Positions 1-6,464 of a stretch of DNA of 9,381 nt are shown piece after piece (within the stretch, counting starts at the first letter, position 1; every line of letters begins with the position of its first letter). The notes beneath the pieces are model-generated. The model did not search any database and had not been told where the DNA came from. It worked only from the letters and a program-made list of their open reading frames with translations. Made by a program: the position numbers and the translations under genes. Source of the DNA: Deinococcales bacterium (GTDB taxonomy: Bacteria; Deinococcota; Deinococci; Deinococcales; Deinococcaceae); assembly GCA_025359705.1 (NCBI GenBank), contig JANYFS010000200.1:1-9381 (forward strand), given 5' to 3'.

Positions 1-767
1 GTATAAAAAGTAAGTACGGTAGTCAGTAAAAGGTAAACCAGAGCAACTGTAGTAAGCACGGGGACAGGTTTGAAAGTAGCACTAGAAATCTGGCTACCTA
101 ATAAAGATAATTCGAGCAAAGCAATTGTGGAAACCAAAGAAGTATCTTTAAGTAAACCCACAACATTGTTGACTAACGGTGGAATTACAATACGTATTGC
201 TTGGGGAAGAACCACTTGCAGCATGGTTTGAGAACTAGACAAACCCAAGCTACGCGCAGCTTCAGTTTGACCTTTATGAATTGCCAAAATACCCGCACGA
301 ACAACTTCTGCATTATAAGCTCCCACATTGAGCGATAATGCCAATACTCCCGATTTAAATTCATCCAGATATGGAGTGACATCGATATGTATACCTAATA
401 AAATTTGAGGCAAAGCATTATAGACAAATAGAATTTGCACATATAGTGGAGTTCCACGAATAATCCAAACATAAAAACTAGCAATACTACGAATCAAAAT
501 ATTACCAGAAATTTTAGAAATACCTGCTAGCATACCCAAAAATAGACCAATAACTCCAGACCACACTGTTAAACGCAATGTCATACTTGCAGCTTCTGCA
601 AAATCACCCGCCCTAGATCCAATGGGTTCAGGAAGGTATCTAAATACAATACTAATGAGCACAAATAGAAGATAAAAACTTAGTGCAGCCCCAAGAATCC
701 AAAGCACAATTCCCAGACCCGAAAGAGGGTTTTTTGATTTCTCTAACAACGGACTCTCTGATTTCAT
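1..767 (-). CDS. Amino-acid ABC transporter permease (HisM/GlnP type), 3' end beyond window
   Basis: Inner-membrane permease subunit of a polar amino-acid importer. Reading the minus strand from ATG at 767-765 gives 255 codons without a stop, so the gene runs past the left edge. An N-terminal membrane segment lies near residues 17-42, and the typical start of the conserved domain follows (EAASMTLRLTVWSGVIGLFLG, about 57-77). The family motif RGTPL is at 104-108. The EAA loop that contacts the ATPase is at about 149-190 (GAYNAEVVRAGI, then EAARSLGLS), followed by the LPQAIR and LLKDTSLVS motifs. The binding-protein gene lies upstream on the same strand with a 116-bp gap holding a stem-loop, so the two form an operon; the ATPase gene is probably beyond the edge. 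Codon use is AT-rich (TTA, ATT, AGT), there is no CTCGAG, and both Leu-Glu pairs avoid it, unlike the rest of the window. Substrate cannot be told. Confidence 0.93.
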   Translation of the reverse strand, partial: MKSESPLLEKSKNPLSGLGIVLWILGAALSFYLLFVLISIVFRYLPEPIGSRAGDFAEAASMTLRLTVWSGVIGLFLGMLAGISKISGNILIRSIASFYVWIIRGTPLYVQILFVYNALPQILLGIHIDVTPYLDEFKSGVLALSLNVGAYNAEVVRAGILAIHKGQTEAARSLGLSSSQTMLQVVLPQAIRIVIPPLVNNVVGLLKDTSLVSTIALLELSLLGSQISSATFKPVPVLTTVALVYLLLTTVLTFY

Positions 768-802
768 GGGCACCTGCTAAACCTGCTAACACAAGTTGAT
801 AT

Positions 803-837
803 GAAAAAGATCCCCTCAATACTTCGAGGGGATCTTT
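803..837 (-). terminator. Intergenic stem-loop terminator between binding protein and permease
   Basis: Perfect 12-bp inverted repeat: arms 806-817 and 826-837 around an 8-nt loop. Read on the minus strand, the stem is followed by a T run (complement of 804-808), which is the form of an intrinsic terminator. It lies between the binding-protein stop and the permease start of the same operon. In ABC importers such an element commonly gives partial termination or protects the upstream mRNA, so that the binding protein is made in excess over the membrane subunits; that role here is inferred. Confidence 0.85.
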
Positions 838-883
838 CCTCGATCCATAGTAAGCAAAAACTCAAATTATGAGTTAATGTTTA

Positions 884-1651
884 TTACTTACAGCGAATGT
901 CTTGGGCAAAGTATTGCTTACTCAGTTTAGCATAAGAACCATCCGCATAGCTTTTCTTTAAAGAACTATTCAAGGCAGCAACAACAGTAGAATTACCTTT
1001 TTTTGTTGCCATTGCTACTCTTTCTTGAAAAACCATATCGCCTTGCTCGAGTTTTCCTGCATTGGCTTTAATGGCATCCAAAGCTAAGAATCGGTCAGAA
1101 ACCCAGGCTTGGGCGCGGCCTGCCATCAATGCTTGTTGGGCATCAGGGTCTTTGGGGTAGGTTTTGACTTCTTTAACCCCAGGCAACTTTTTAACATTAT
1201 CCAAATAGCTGGTTCCCACTTGAACTGCTACGACTTTTCCAGTCAAATCCGCAACTTTCTTGGGGCCACCTGGCTGAGATACAATCATTCCACCTGTACA
1301 ATAGTGCGGATCAGTAAAATCCACTGCTTTTTGACGTTCTGGGTTGATTCCGTGCGAAGCAATTACAAAATCATAGCGGTTTTGATCCAAGCCGATCAAT
1401 AAGCTATCAAAAGGCTTAGTCACCCATTCGACCTTAAGATTCATATTCTTAGCAAGCGCATTTGCCAAGTCCACTTCAAAACCTGTTAGCTTCTTACCAT
1501 CCAAATAGTTGAAGGGTTTGAACGCGCCTTCGGTAGCAATCTTGATGGTTCCCGATTTCTGAATCTCGGCGAAGGTGCGGGCTTGGGCGGCGCTCGAGAG
1601 GGCCAGCAACGACAAAAACGACAAAGCGGTCAAGAGGAAGGTCTTCTTCAT
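884..1651 (-). CDS. Periplasmic amino-acid-binding protein of ABC importer (SBP family 3)
   Basis: Solute receptor that captures an amino acid outside the inner membrane and delivers it to the permease encoded downstream. The 255-residue product has a type I signal peptide (MKKTF, hydrophobic to about 20, likely cleavage after AQA at 24). The mature part is a family 3 binding protein: GFEVDLANAL at 57-66 matches the family signature, NPERQKAVDFTDPHY at 103-117 carries the Arg (106) that usually grips the ligand carboxylate, and AWVSDRFLA at 182-190 supplies the Asp. Length is normal for the family. Cys118 and Cys254 are the only cysteines, so a disulfide is possible. AGGAG (complement of 1657-1661) sits just before the ATG. 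Base composition changes inside the gene: the signal-peptide end is GC-rich with a CTCGAG, whereas most of the mature domain is near 40% GC. Ligand identity is not readable. Confidence 0.95.
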   Translation of the reverse strand: MKKTFLLTALSFLSLLALSSAAQARTFAEIQKSGTIKIATEGAFKPFNYLDGKKLTGFEVDLANALAKNMNLKVEWVTKPFDSLLIGLDQNRYDFVIASHGINPERQKAVDFTDPHYCTGGMIVSQPGGPKKVADLTGKVVAVQVGTSYLDNVKKLPGVKEVKTYPKDPDAQQALMAGRAQAWVSDRFLALDAIKANAGKLEQGDMVFQERVAMATKKGNSTVVAALNSSLKKSYADGSYAKLSKQYFAQDIRCK

Positions 1652-1707
1652 GGGTTCTCCTGTGTATAACTCGGTTTTATGGTTCGAGGGTGAAATGTAA
1701 CTGGTTT

Positions 1708-1735
1708 AGTATACCTCGAGCGACATGTTTTTCAA
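1708..1735 (-). promoter_or_regulatory. Candidate promoter of the ABC importer operon
   Basis: On the minus strand, TTGAAA (complement of 1730-1735) and TATACT (complement of 1708-1713) are separated by 16 bp, close to the sigma-70-type consensus. Transcription would start near 1701 and leave a leader of about 50 nt with an AGGAG ribosome site before the binding-protein ATG. A CTCGAG lies inside the spacer. The prediction rests on sequence only. Confidence 0.5.
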
Positions 1736-1765
1736 ATGTAAAGCTTTTCAGCGTTGCACCCATGT

Positions 1766-1771
1766 TAGACT
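1766..1771 (+). promoter_or_regulatory. Possible -10 element of the DinB-like gene
   Basis: TAGACT fits the TANNNT -10 pattern and ends five bases before the ATG at 1777. There is no Shine-Dalgarno-like purine run before that ATG, which would fit a leaderless transcript. No convincing -35 is visible, so this is a weak call. Confidence 0.3.
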
Positions 1772-1776
1772 AATCC

Positions 1777-2211
1777 ATGATCCAAGCACTGAAAACCCTG
1801 TTTGTCCGTGACCTCGAGAAGCTGATTGTGCAACTCGAGGGCTACTCGAGCGACGCTGCCGTGTGGCTGCTGGCAGGCGAAATCAAGAATTCGGCGGGAA
1901 CCTTGGCCCTACATCTGGTAGGAAATCTGAATCAATATATTGGAGTTGGCTTGGGCCACACCGACTATGTACGGGATCGCCCCGCCGAATTTGCTACGCG
2001 AGATGTGCCAAGGGCCAAGCTGATTTCTCAAGTTAAAGCCACCATTACCCTGCTCGAGCGGGTTCTGGGGCCAGATATTACCCTCGAGGCCCTTTATCCC
2101 AACGAGGTTTTGGGCTACCCCATGACCACCCAGTATTTTCTGATTCATTTGTATGGGCATCTCAATTGGCATTTGGGCCAAATCGATTATCACCGCCGCC
2201 TGACCCAATAA
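1777..2211 (+). CDS. DinB superfamily protein (DUF1572-like)
   Basis: A 144-residue four-helix-bundle type protein of the DinB/YfiT superfamily, whose members bind a metal through three histidines and often act as thiol- or metal-dependent enzymes of unknown substrate. The likely ligands are visible: H46 in LALHLVGNLNQYIG, and H128 and H132 in HLNWHLGQ, the typical HxxxHxGQ ending. Length is usual for the family. The gene stands alone, divergent from the ABC importer and convergent with the ADP-ribosylglycohydrolase gene 111 bp away. All four Leu-Glu pairs are CTCGAG. No Shine-Dalgarno sequence precedes the ATG, but no better upstream start is seen. Family assignment is firm at superfamily level; biochemical function is unknown. 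Confidence 0.85.
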   Translation: MIQALKTLFVRDLEKLIVQLEGYSSDAAVWLLAGEIKNSAGTLALHLVGNLNQYIGVGLGHTDYVRDRPAEFATRDVPRAKLISQVKATITLLERVLGPDITLEALYPNEVLGYPMTTQYFLIHLYGHLNWHLGQIDYHRRLTQ

Positions 2212-2322
2212 GCCCAATCCAAAATCCCAATCCAATAAGCCAGACAATGCATTGATCCAATCTGAATCATCTTCTAAAATAGGGGTTCGGCTCGAGCAAT
2301 TTTGAGGTGTAGGCCATTTGGC

Positions 2323-3246
2323 TTAGAAAACAGCCAGCAACTGCTCCACCAAATCCCGACCCCGCAACTGCTCGAGCCAACGCTTGGGAATCCCCAGGGA
2401 GCCGTAGTGCAAACCTGCCAAGCCCCCTGCAATGCAGGCAGTGGTATCAGTGTCGTGTCCCAAAGCAATGGCATTTTTGACCACCTGCTCATAATCTTTG
2501 CCCCGCTCGAGCGCCCATTTGCTGGAGAATAGCGCGTCCAAAACATAGCCCGAACCCGTAATTTTTCGCTCGAGGTTGGGGCGGGTGATGTCTTGAAGAA
2601 TCTCGAGGAGTTCGCTTTGGTGGGTGCTGTGATAAATCCGCTCGAGAGCAGAAGTTGCGGCCTCAAACGGTTGAGGGGTTCCCTCGAGGATCTGCCGCGC
2701 CCACAGGCAATACAAAGCGCAGCAAACCAAACACATTGGATGCCCGTGGGTCACTTTGGATTGGTTCATGGCATCGCGCACCAGTTCGGCATCGGTTCCC
2801 GAATGCCACATTGCCAACGGCAGCACCCGCATCAGCGAACCATTGCCCTGGGAAAATTGCTCGGTAGAACCCGCCTCGAGCGGTTCCACGCCTGCCCTCA
2901 GTTTGCCAATGGATTTGGCGGTTTGAATGCCAATATCAAAAACAATGCCCTCAACCGCAAAATACCCATCGTCATACCAACGGATCAAGCGATCCGCAAA
3001 GTCTCGAGGGTCAAATTTTTGGCAGATGATCAGGCTCTCGAGCAAAATCAAGGCTTGTGCGCCGTCATCCGACCAGGTGCCAATGGGTACGCTCGAGTGT
3101 GCCCGCACAAAGCCTTTGGGGGGTTGCATCTCAATCTGATCGAAGGGTGGAAGGTTTTCTGGATCATGGAATTCGTAGGGAACCCCCAGTGCATCGCCAA
3201 TCAAAAGTCCGTATATCGCCGATCGAGCTTGGTTTTGTTTGTGCAT
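2323..3246 (-). CDS. ADP-ribosylglycohydrolase (DraG/ARH family)
   Basis: A cytoplasmic 307-residue hydrolase expected to remove ADP-ribose from a modified target, using two metal ions (magnesium or manganese). Family landmarks appear in order: GLLIGDALGVPYEF near 13-26, the metal-binding block GTWSDDG at 56-62 (Ser-Asp-Asp where many homologues have Thr-Asp-Asp), QGNGSLMRVLPLA at 133-145, VTHGHP at 165-170, and the second metal block ALGHDTDTTACIAGGLAGLHYG at 261-282 with D265, D267 and T268. Length is typical. AGAGG a few bases before the ATG supports the start. The gene is monocistronic between the amylase terminator upstream and the convergent DinB-like gene downstream. All eight Leu-Glu pairs are CTCGAG. 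No ADP-ribosyltransferase is nearby, so it is unlikely to be half of a local toxin pair; its substrate (protein, nucleic acid or small molecule) is not known. Confidence 0.92.
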   Translation of the reverse strand: MHKQNQARSAIYGLLIGDALGVPYEFHDPENLPPFDQIEMQPPKGFVRAHSSVPIGTWSDDGAQALILLESLIICQKFDPRDFADRLIRWYDDGYFAVEGIVFDIGIQTAKSIGKLRAGVEPLEAGSTEQFSQGNGSLMRVLPLAMWHSGTDAELVRDAMNQSKVTHGHPMCLVCCALYCLWARQILEGTPQPFEAATSALERIYHSTHQSELLEILQDITRPNLERKITGSGYVLDALFSSKWALERGKDYEQVVKNAIALGHDTDTTACIAGGLAGLHYGSLGIPKRWLEQLRGRDLVEQLLAVF

Positions 3247-3298
3247 GGGAACCTCTTTTTACTATTTTTGTCGAGATTCAGTTTAAGCCATACCCAAT

Positions 3299-3331
3299 CC
3301 AAAAAAGCCCCGACATATTCGTCAGGGCTTT
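3299..3331 (-). terminator. Intrinsic terminator of the amylase gene
   Basis: Arms 3304-3310 (AAAGCCC) and 3325-3331 (GGGCTTT) form a 7-bp stem, extended by GAC/GTC across one C-A mismatch. On the minus strand the stem runs into six T (complement of 3301-3306). It lies about 44 bp past the amylase stop and before the ADP-ribosylglycohydrolase start, so it insulates the two same-strand genes. Confidence 0.88.
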
Positions 3332-3374
3332 GATTTATTTCTTAATGCGCTGCTCGAGGGAAACCTATTTACAA

Positions 3375-5879
3375 CTATTTAAAACTTGCACCATCAAACA
3401 GCGCAGTCGCACTGCTGGGAACGGTGAAGGTACGATTCGCACCCGTTTCCCAAGTCACAGTTGCACCCGCTTTCTTGATGAATTTGAACTGCAAGGCTTT
3501 AGCAAAATCCAGTGAGATGGGTGCAGTCGTCCAAGTGCAGGTGGTTCCCGTACAGGCACTCGAGGTCATGGCAACGCTCGAGGCGGTGTTCCAGGCTCCC
3601 AGTTCGGTGGCATCGCCTGCCAAGAAGACACTTTGGCCCAAGGTGGTGCTGGCAATCACTTTGAAGGTCACGGCGCTTTTGGTTCCTACAGGGCAAGAAG
3701 GTGCGGTGTTGCTCCAGGTGTTGGTGTCCCCATCAAACCAGCCCTCGAGGGTGCGGCTGAGGTCGGCGGTTTTGCGGGCGGTGTTGCTGGGATCGACAAA
3801 CAACAGGCTCGAGGCGGAGGCGTTAGCGATGGTGTAGGTGTAGTAGCCGCAGGTCTCGGCGGTCATGGCAAGGCCAGGCCAAGTGGTGGCGGTGACGGTG
3901 GCAGGAACGCTGTTCCAATAGTGAATATTGGCTCCACCCCACAGGGCGGGTTTCTTAAAGTGAACGGTCAGGCCTGTAGCCAGTTTGGGGGTAGCGGTGA
4001 CGGTGGCCCCAGTCGATTCGCTATTGGATACGGTGGTTACTTTAAAGTCGTAGGCGGTGTTGTTGGTTAGACCCGTGACTTTGAAGCTGGTGGCAGTGTT
4101 CAGTGCAGTGTTGGCCTTGGTAAAGGTGGCTGCGCTCGAGGCTTTGAAATACACGTTGTAGCCCTTGAGCGCACAGTCCACAGGTGCAGTCCAGCTCAGG
4201 TTCACTTCAGAGCTGCCCGCTTGCGCCACTAGGCTCGAGGGGTTGGGAACTACCGCAGGAGGGATACAAACTGTGGCATTGGTACTGACTGCCAGCAAGG
4301 TGCGTGGGGGAATAGTTCCCACCAATTTTCCGCTCGAGTTGATGCTCAGGTTGCTGCTGCGCCCTGTAATTTCTTTGATGCTCCCCGACAGTGCGCCGTT
4401 CAGCGAAATTCCACCCAAGCTACCCAAATCCACGGTGTTGTCCGAGCCGTTTAGTACCACCACTACCGCGCTCGAGCCAGAAAGAGTACGGCTGAAGGCA
4501 TAGATGTTGGTTCCGCCGCCTGGTTTCCACAGCTCGTTTTGTGCGCCGTTGGTCAAGGCGGGGTATGCCTTACGTGCCGCATTCAATGCAGTTAGGCGGG
4601 CGGTAATGGGTGAAGCGTCCACTCCCGCAAAGTTCATATCTTGGCGGTTGTTGTTGGCAGGTTCGTTGTAGGGGTCGCCCTTGCCCTGCATGGCAATTTC
4701 GCTGCCATAGTAAACGCTGGGGGTTCCCCGCACAGTAAAGATCAACGACAAAGCCCCGTCCAAACGTTCCTGCTGCTGATTGAAGGGAATGCCCACTTCG
4801 ATACCTTCGGACATAAAGCGCCGCACATCATGGTTGTCGATAAAGGTGGTCAGGCGGCTGGCATCGCTATATTTATTATCTTGGGCCAAGACATTGCCAA
4901 TGGCATCCAAAGAGCCACCCTTGGCAATCGAATCGCGGATCGCGCCATACAAAGGAAAGTCGAATACCGAAGGCGAACCCAAGTTCAGATACTTGCTCAA
5001 AACACTGGGGTCGAAGGCAAACACCTCGCCCACCGTCCAGACTTTGCTGTTGTCGGCAGGGCCGTTGGCGGCAAAATACTGGGGCCAGTAGTCGTCGAAG
5101 GCGTGCTTCATGGTATCCATGCGGATTCCGTCGATACCGGTTTGGGTCACCCAAAAGCGGGTGGCATCGTTGAGGTAGGTTTTGGCAGCGCCATTTTGCT
5201 GATTGAAGTCGGGCAGGCCCGCCAGTGGGCAAGTCACATCGTTCCAAGTGGTGCTACAACCCGCCCCAGAGTTAAACCAGTCGGGATGCTGCTTGGCAAT
5301 GTTGGCCTCATAACCCGCATGGTTGACCACCATGTCTTGCACCACTTTAAGCCCCTTGGCGTGGGCTGCTGTCACCACATCTTTGAGGTCTTGCAGGTTG
5401 CCCATGTGCGGATCTACTTGGGAAAAATCTTCGGCCCAGTAACCTGCATAACCCGCGTGATACTTGCCATTGTTGGGGCCGCTGCTGGTAAACACAGGTG
5501 GGACTTGCAAATAAACAGGAGTCAGCCACAGCGCAGTGAATCCCATTTTAGTGAAGAAGCCTTCGTTAATTTTTTGCTTCAGACCTGCCAAATCGCCACC
5601 GTGCCAGCCAATTGCACTATTTTTATCGGAAGCGTCGCCTGGTTTGGTGTTACTGCCGTTGTCGTTGGCGGTGTTGCCGTTGGCAAAACGGTCTGTGACC
5701 ACAAAGTAAATACTCTCTTTGCGCCAGTCATTTGCCAAGGCTTGTGTATTAACCACGGGCTGAGTTTCCGCTTGAGTCCCATTTTGAGCAACGATATTGG
5801 AGGATGTGCCACAGCCAACCAAGGCCAAAGACAACAAGGCGGTCAAGACACCAAAGTGCCGAAGGTTTTTTGTTTTCAT
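3375..5879 (-). CDS. Secreted lipoprotein alpha-amylase (GH13) with Fn3, CBM26-like and CBM20-like modules
   Basis: Extracellular endo-acting starch hydrolase, 834 residues. It begins with a lipoprotein signal, lipobox LVGC with Cys23, so it is probably anchored to an envelope membrane. The GH13 barrel spans about 50-420: region I DMVVNH (182-187), LPDFN (222-226), region II GIRMDTMKH with nucleophile D255, acid/base E285 in TVGEVF, and region IV FIDNHD with D351. A beta-rich domain C follows to about 535. Then come an Fn3 domain (about 541-632), a CBM26-like starch-binding module (about 634-728, conserved aromatics such as W647, Y654, W667, W714) and a CBM20-like module (about 735-834, FLAGDATELGAWN). 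No Shine-Dalgarno sequence precedes the ATG; the promoter abuts it. The catalytic half has no CTCGAG, whereas the rest carries eight. Maltogenic specificity cannot be excluded. Confidence 0.95.
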   Translation of the reverse strand: MKTKNLRHFGVLTALLSLALVGCGTSSNIVAQNGTQAETQPVVNTQALANDWRKESIYFVVTDRFANGNTANDNGSNTKPGDASDKNSAIGWHGGDLAGLKQKINEGFFTKMGFTALWLTPVYLQVPPVFTSSGPNNGKYHAGYAGYWAEDFSQVDPHMGNLQDLKDVVTAAHAKGLKVVQDMVVNHAGYEANIAKQHPDWFNSGAGCSTTWNDVTCPLAGLPDFNQQNGAAKTYLNDATRFWVTQTGIDGIRMDTMKHAFDDYWPQYFAANGPADNSKVWTVGEVFAFDPSVLSKYLNLGSPSVFDFPLYGAIRDSIAKGGSLDAIGNVLAQDNKYSDASRLTTFIDNHDVRRFMSEGIEVGIPFNQQQERLDGALSLIFTVRGTPSVYYGSEIAMQGKGDPYNEPANNNRQDMNFAGVDASPITARLTALNAARKAYPALTNGAQNELWKPGGGTNIYAFSRTLSGSSAVVVVLNGSDNTVDLGSLGGISLNGALSGSIKEITGRSSNLSINSSGKLVGTIPPRTLLAVSTNATVCIPPAVVPNPSSLVAQAGSSEVNLSWTAPVDCALKGYNVYFKASSAATFTKANTALNTATSFKVTGLTNNTAYDFKVTTVSNSESTGATVTATPKLATGLTVHFKKPALWGGANIHYWNSVPATVTATTWPGLAMTAETCGYYTYTIANASASSLLFVDPSNTARKTADLSRTLEGWFDGDTNTWSNTAPSCPVGTKSAVTFKVIASTTLGQSVFLAGDATELGAWNTASSVAMTSSACTGTTCTWTTAPISLDFAKALQFKFIKKAGATVTWETGANRTFTVPSSATALFDGASFK

Positions 5880-5888
5880 ATTGACATT

Positions 5889-5917
5889 ATTAAATACCGC
5901 TTGTCAGAGCGCGTCAA
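5889..5917 (-). promoter_or_regulatory. Amylase promoter, nearly leaderless
   Basis: On the minus strand, TTGACG (complement of 5912-5917) and TTTAAT (complement of 5889-5894) are 17 bp apart. The start of transcription would fall within a few bases of the ATG at 5879, and no Shine-Dalgarno sequence exists there, so the mRNA is probably leaderless. The promoter is bracketed by a perfect 7-bp inverted repeat, TATTGAC at 5879-5885 and GTCAATA at 5913-5919 (34 bp between equivalent points). CGCT/AGCG at 5898-5911 forms a smaller dyad in the spacer. Either could be an operator; that is inference. Confidence 0.55.
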
Positions 5918-5923
5918 TAGGGC

Positions 5924-5939
5924 TTGGAAGCAATTCCAA
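5924..5939. promoter_or_regulatory. Dyad site TTGGAA-GCAA-TTCCAA upstream of the amylase -35
   Basis: Perfect 6-bp arms around a 4-base centre, placed 6 bp upstream of the predicted amylase -35 element. The inner 13 bases (5926-5938) recur exactly at 6371-6383 before the divergent HTH gene. The position suits a regulator-binding site; the regulator is unknown. Confidence 0.45.
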
Positions 5940-6106
5940 TTTATAAAATAAGGCTCTCATTTTTTTAATATTTGCCGTAAAGTTATCCGATTTTTTATCG
6001 TCATCACTGTTTCTTTTCACTATAGTTTTGACCAAGATTCCACAGGCTATTGACCTCCACTCCACCCCTTGCAACAAAAATCACAAATAGCAAACATCCC
6101 CTCGAA

Positions 6107-6140
6107 CCTAACCCACACCCCTAACCCTCGAGCCTAACCC
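6107..6140. repeat. Three CCTAACCC units at exact 13-bp spacing
   Basis: CCTAACCC occurs at 6107-6114, 6120-6127 and 6133-6140, each start 13 bp after the last, with variable bases between. It is a short phased direct repeat in non-coding DNA. It could be a protein-binding array or slipped-strand duplication; nothing in the sequence decides. Confidence 0.7.
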
Positions 6141-6301
6141 CATACACAACCACAACGGATTTTGACAGGCAAAAAAAACCCACTATCACAATAAAAAACT
6201 GCTCGACACCCCAACCCCTCGAATGAACATCCCTTTCATTAAGAAATCCTAAACACCTCCCTCGAGGTTCCCATCCCCCGCAAAAGAATATTTCCAACAA
6301 A

Positions 6302-6320
6302 TTTCAGAACAAATCTGAAA
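6302..6320. repeat. Inverted repeat TTTCAGA-N5-TCTGAAA
   Basis: Perfect 7-bp arms (6302-6308 and 6314-6320) around ACAAA. The low-GC stem and lack of a following T run argue against a terminator. An operator or incidental hairpin are the alternatives. Confidence 0.5.
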
Positions 6321-6370
6321 ACCCAAAAAATCTGCTCGAGACAATATTTTTACCATTTATACTTTTCTAC

Positions 6371-6383
6371 GGAAGCAATTCCA
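6371..6383. promoter_or_regulatory. Second copy of GGAAGCAATTCCA, upstream of the HTH gene
   Basis: Identical over 13 bases to 5926-5938 at the amylase promoter, with GGAA/TTCC arms around GCAA. It lies about 80 bp before the HTH start codon. Shared sites in two divergently oriented promoters suggest common control, which is inferred. Confidence 0.45.
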
Positions 6384-6464
6384 TATCTTTTTTGGCTCGA
6401 GTGTGGAATGATAAACATATCCATCTCTTTGCCGCCCTGCTGCAAATTTCTCTTGTGAGTTGCC

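Larger units (their letters stand above)
5940..6464. other. Long AT-rich non-coding region between divergent amylase and HTH genes
   Basis: No convincing gene is seen in either strand here. The stretch contains poly-T and poly-A runs, a C-rich strand with a CCTAACCC array (6107-6140), an inverted repeat (6302-6320), a second GGAA-N4-TTCC site (6371-6382) and four CTCGAG copies between 6127 and 6401. TTGACA at 6162-6167 followed 16 bp later by TATCAC (6184-6189) is a possible plus-strand promoter for a long leader or small RNA before the HTH gene, but the -10 is poor. No RNA family was recognised. Confidence 0.5.

Noticed and set aside
185..382. 65-codon minus-strand open frame
   Set aside because: Shadow inside the partial permease, which reads cleanly in another frame with RGTPL and EAA motifs.
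2204..2241. Short repeats CCAATAAGCC and CCCAATCCAA after the DinB-like gene
   Set aside because: Low-complexity local duplication without stem, T run or protein-coding sense.
2213..3304. 12-mer CCCAATCCAAAA on both sides of the ADP-ribosylglycohydrolase gene, as possible insertion repeats
   Set aside because: A shared 12-mer is expected by chance once or more in 9.4 kb, and the flanks do not match.
2593..3333. 246-codon open frame on the plus strand
   Set aside because: Antisense to the ADP-ribosylglycohydrolase, which has clear family motifs.
4641..5951. 436-codon open frame on the plus strand
   Set aside because: Antisense to the amylase catalytic domain, no recognisable domain and no translation signals.
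6107..6140. CRISPR array or true telomere
   Set aside because: Units of 8 bp at 13-bp spacing are far too short for CRISPR, and three units in a chromosome interior are not a telomere.
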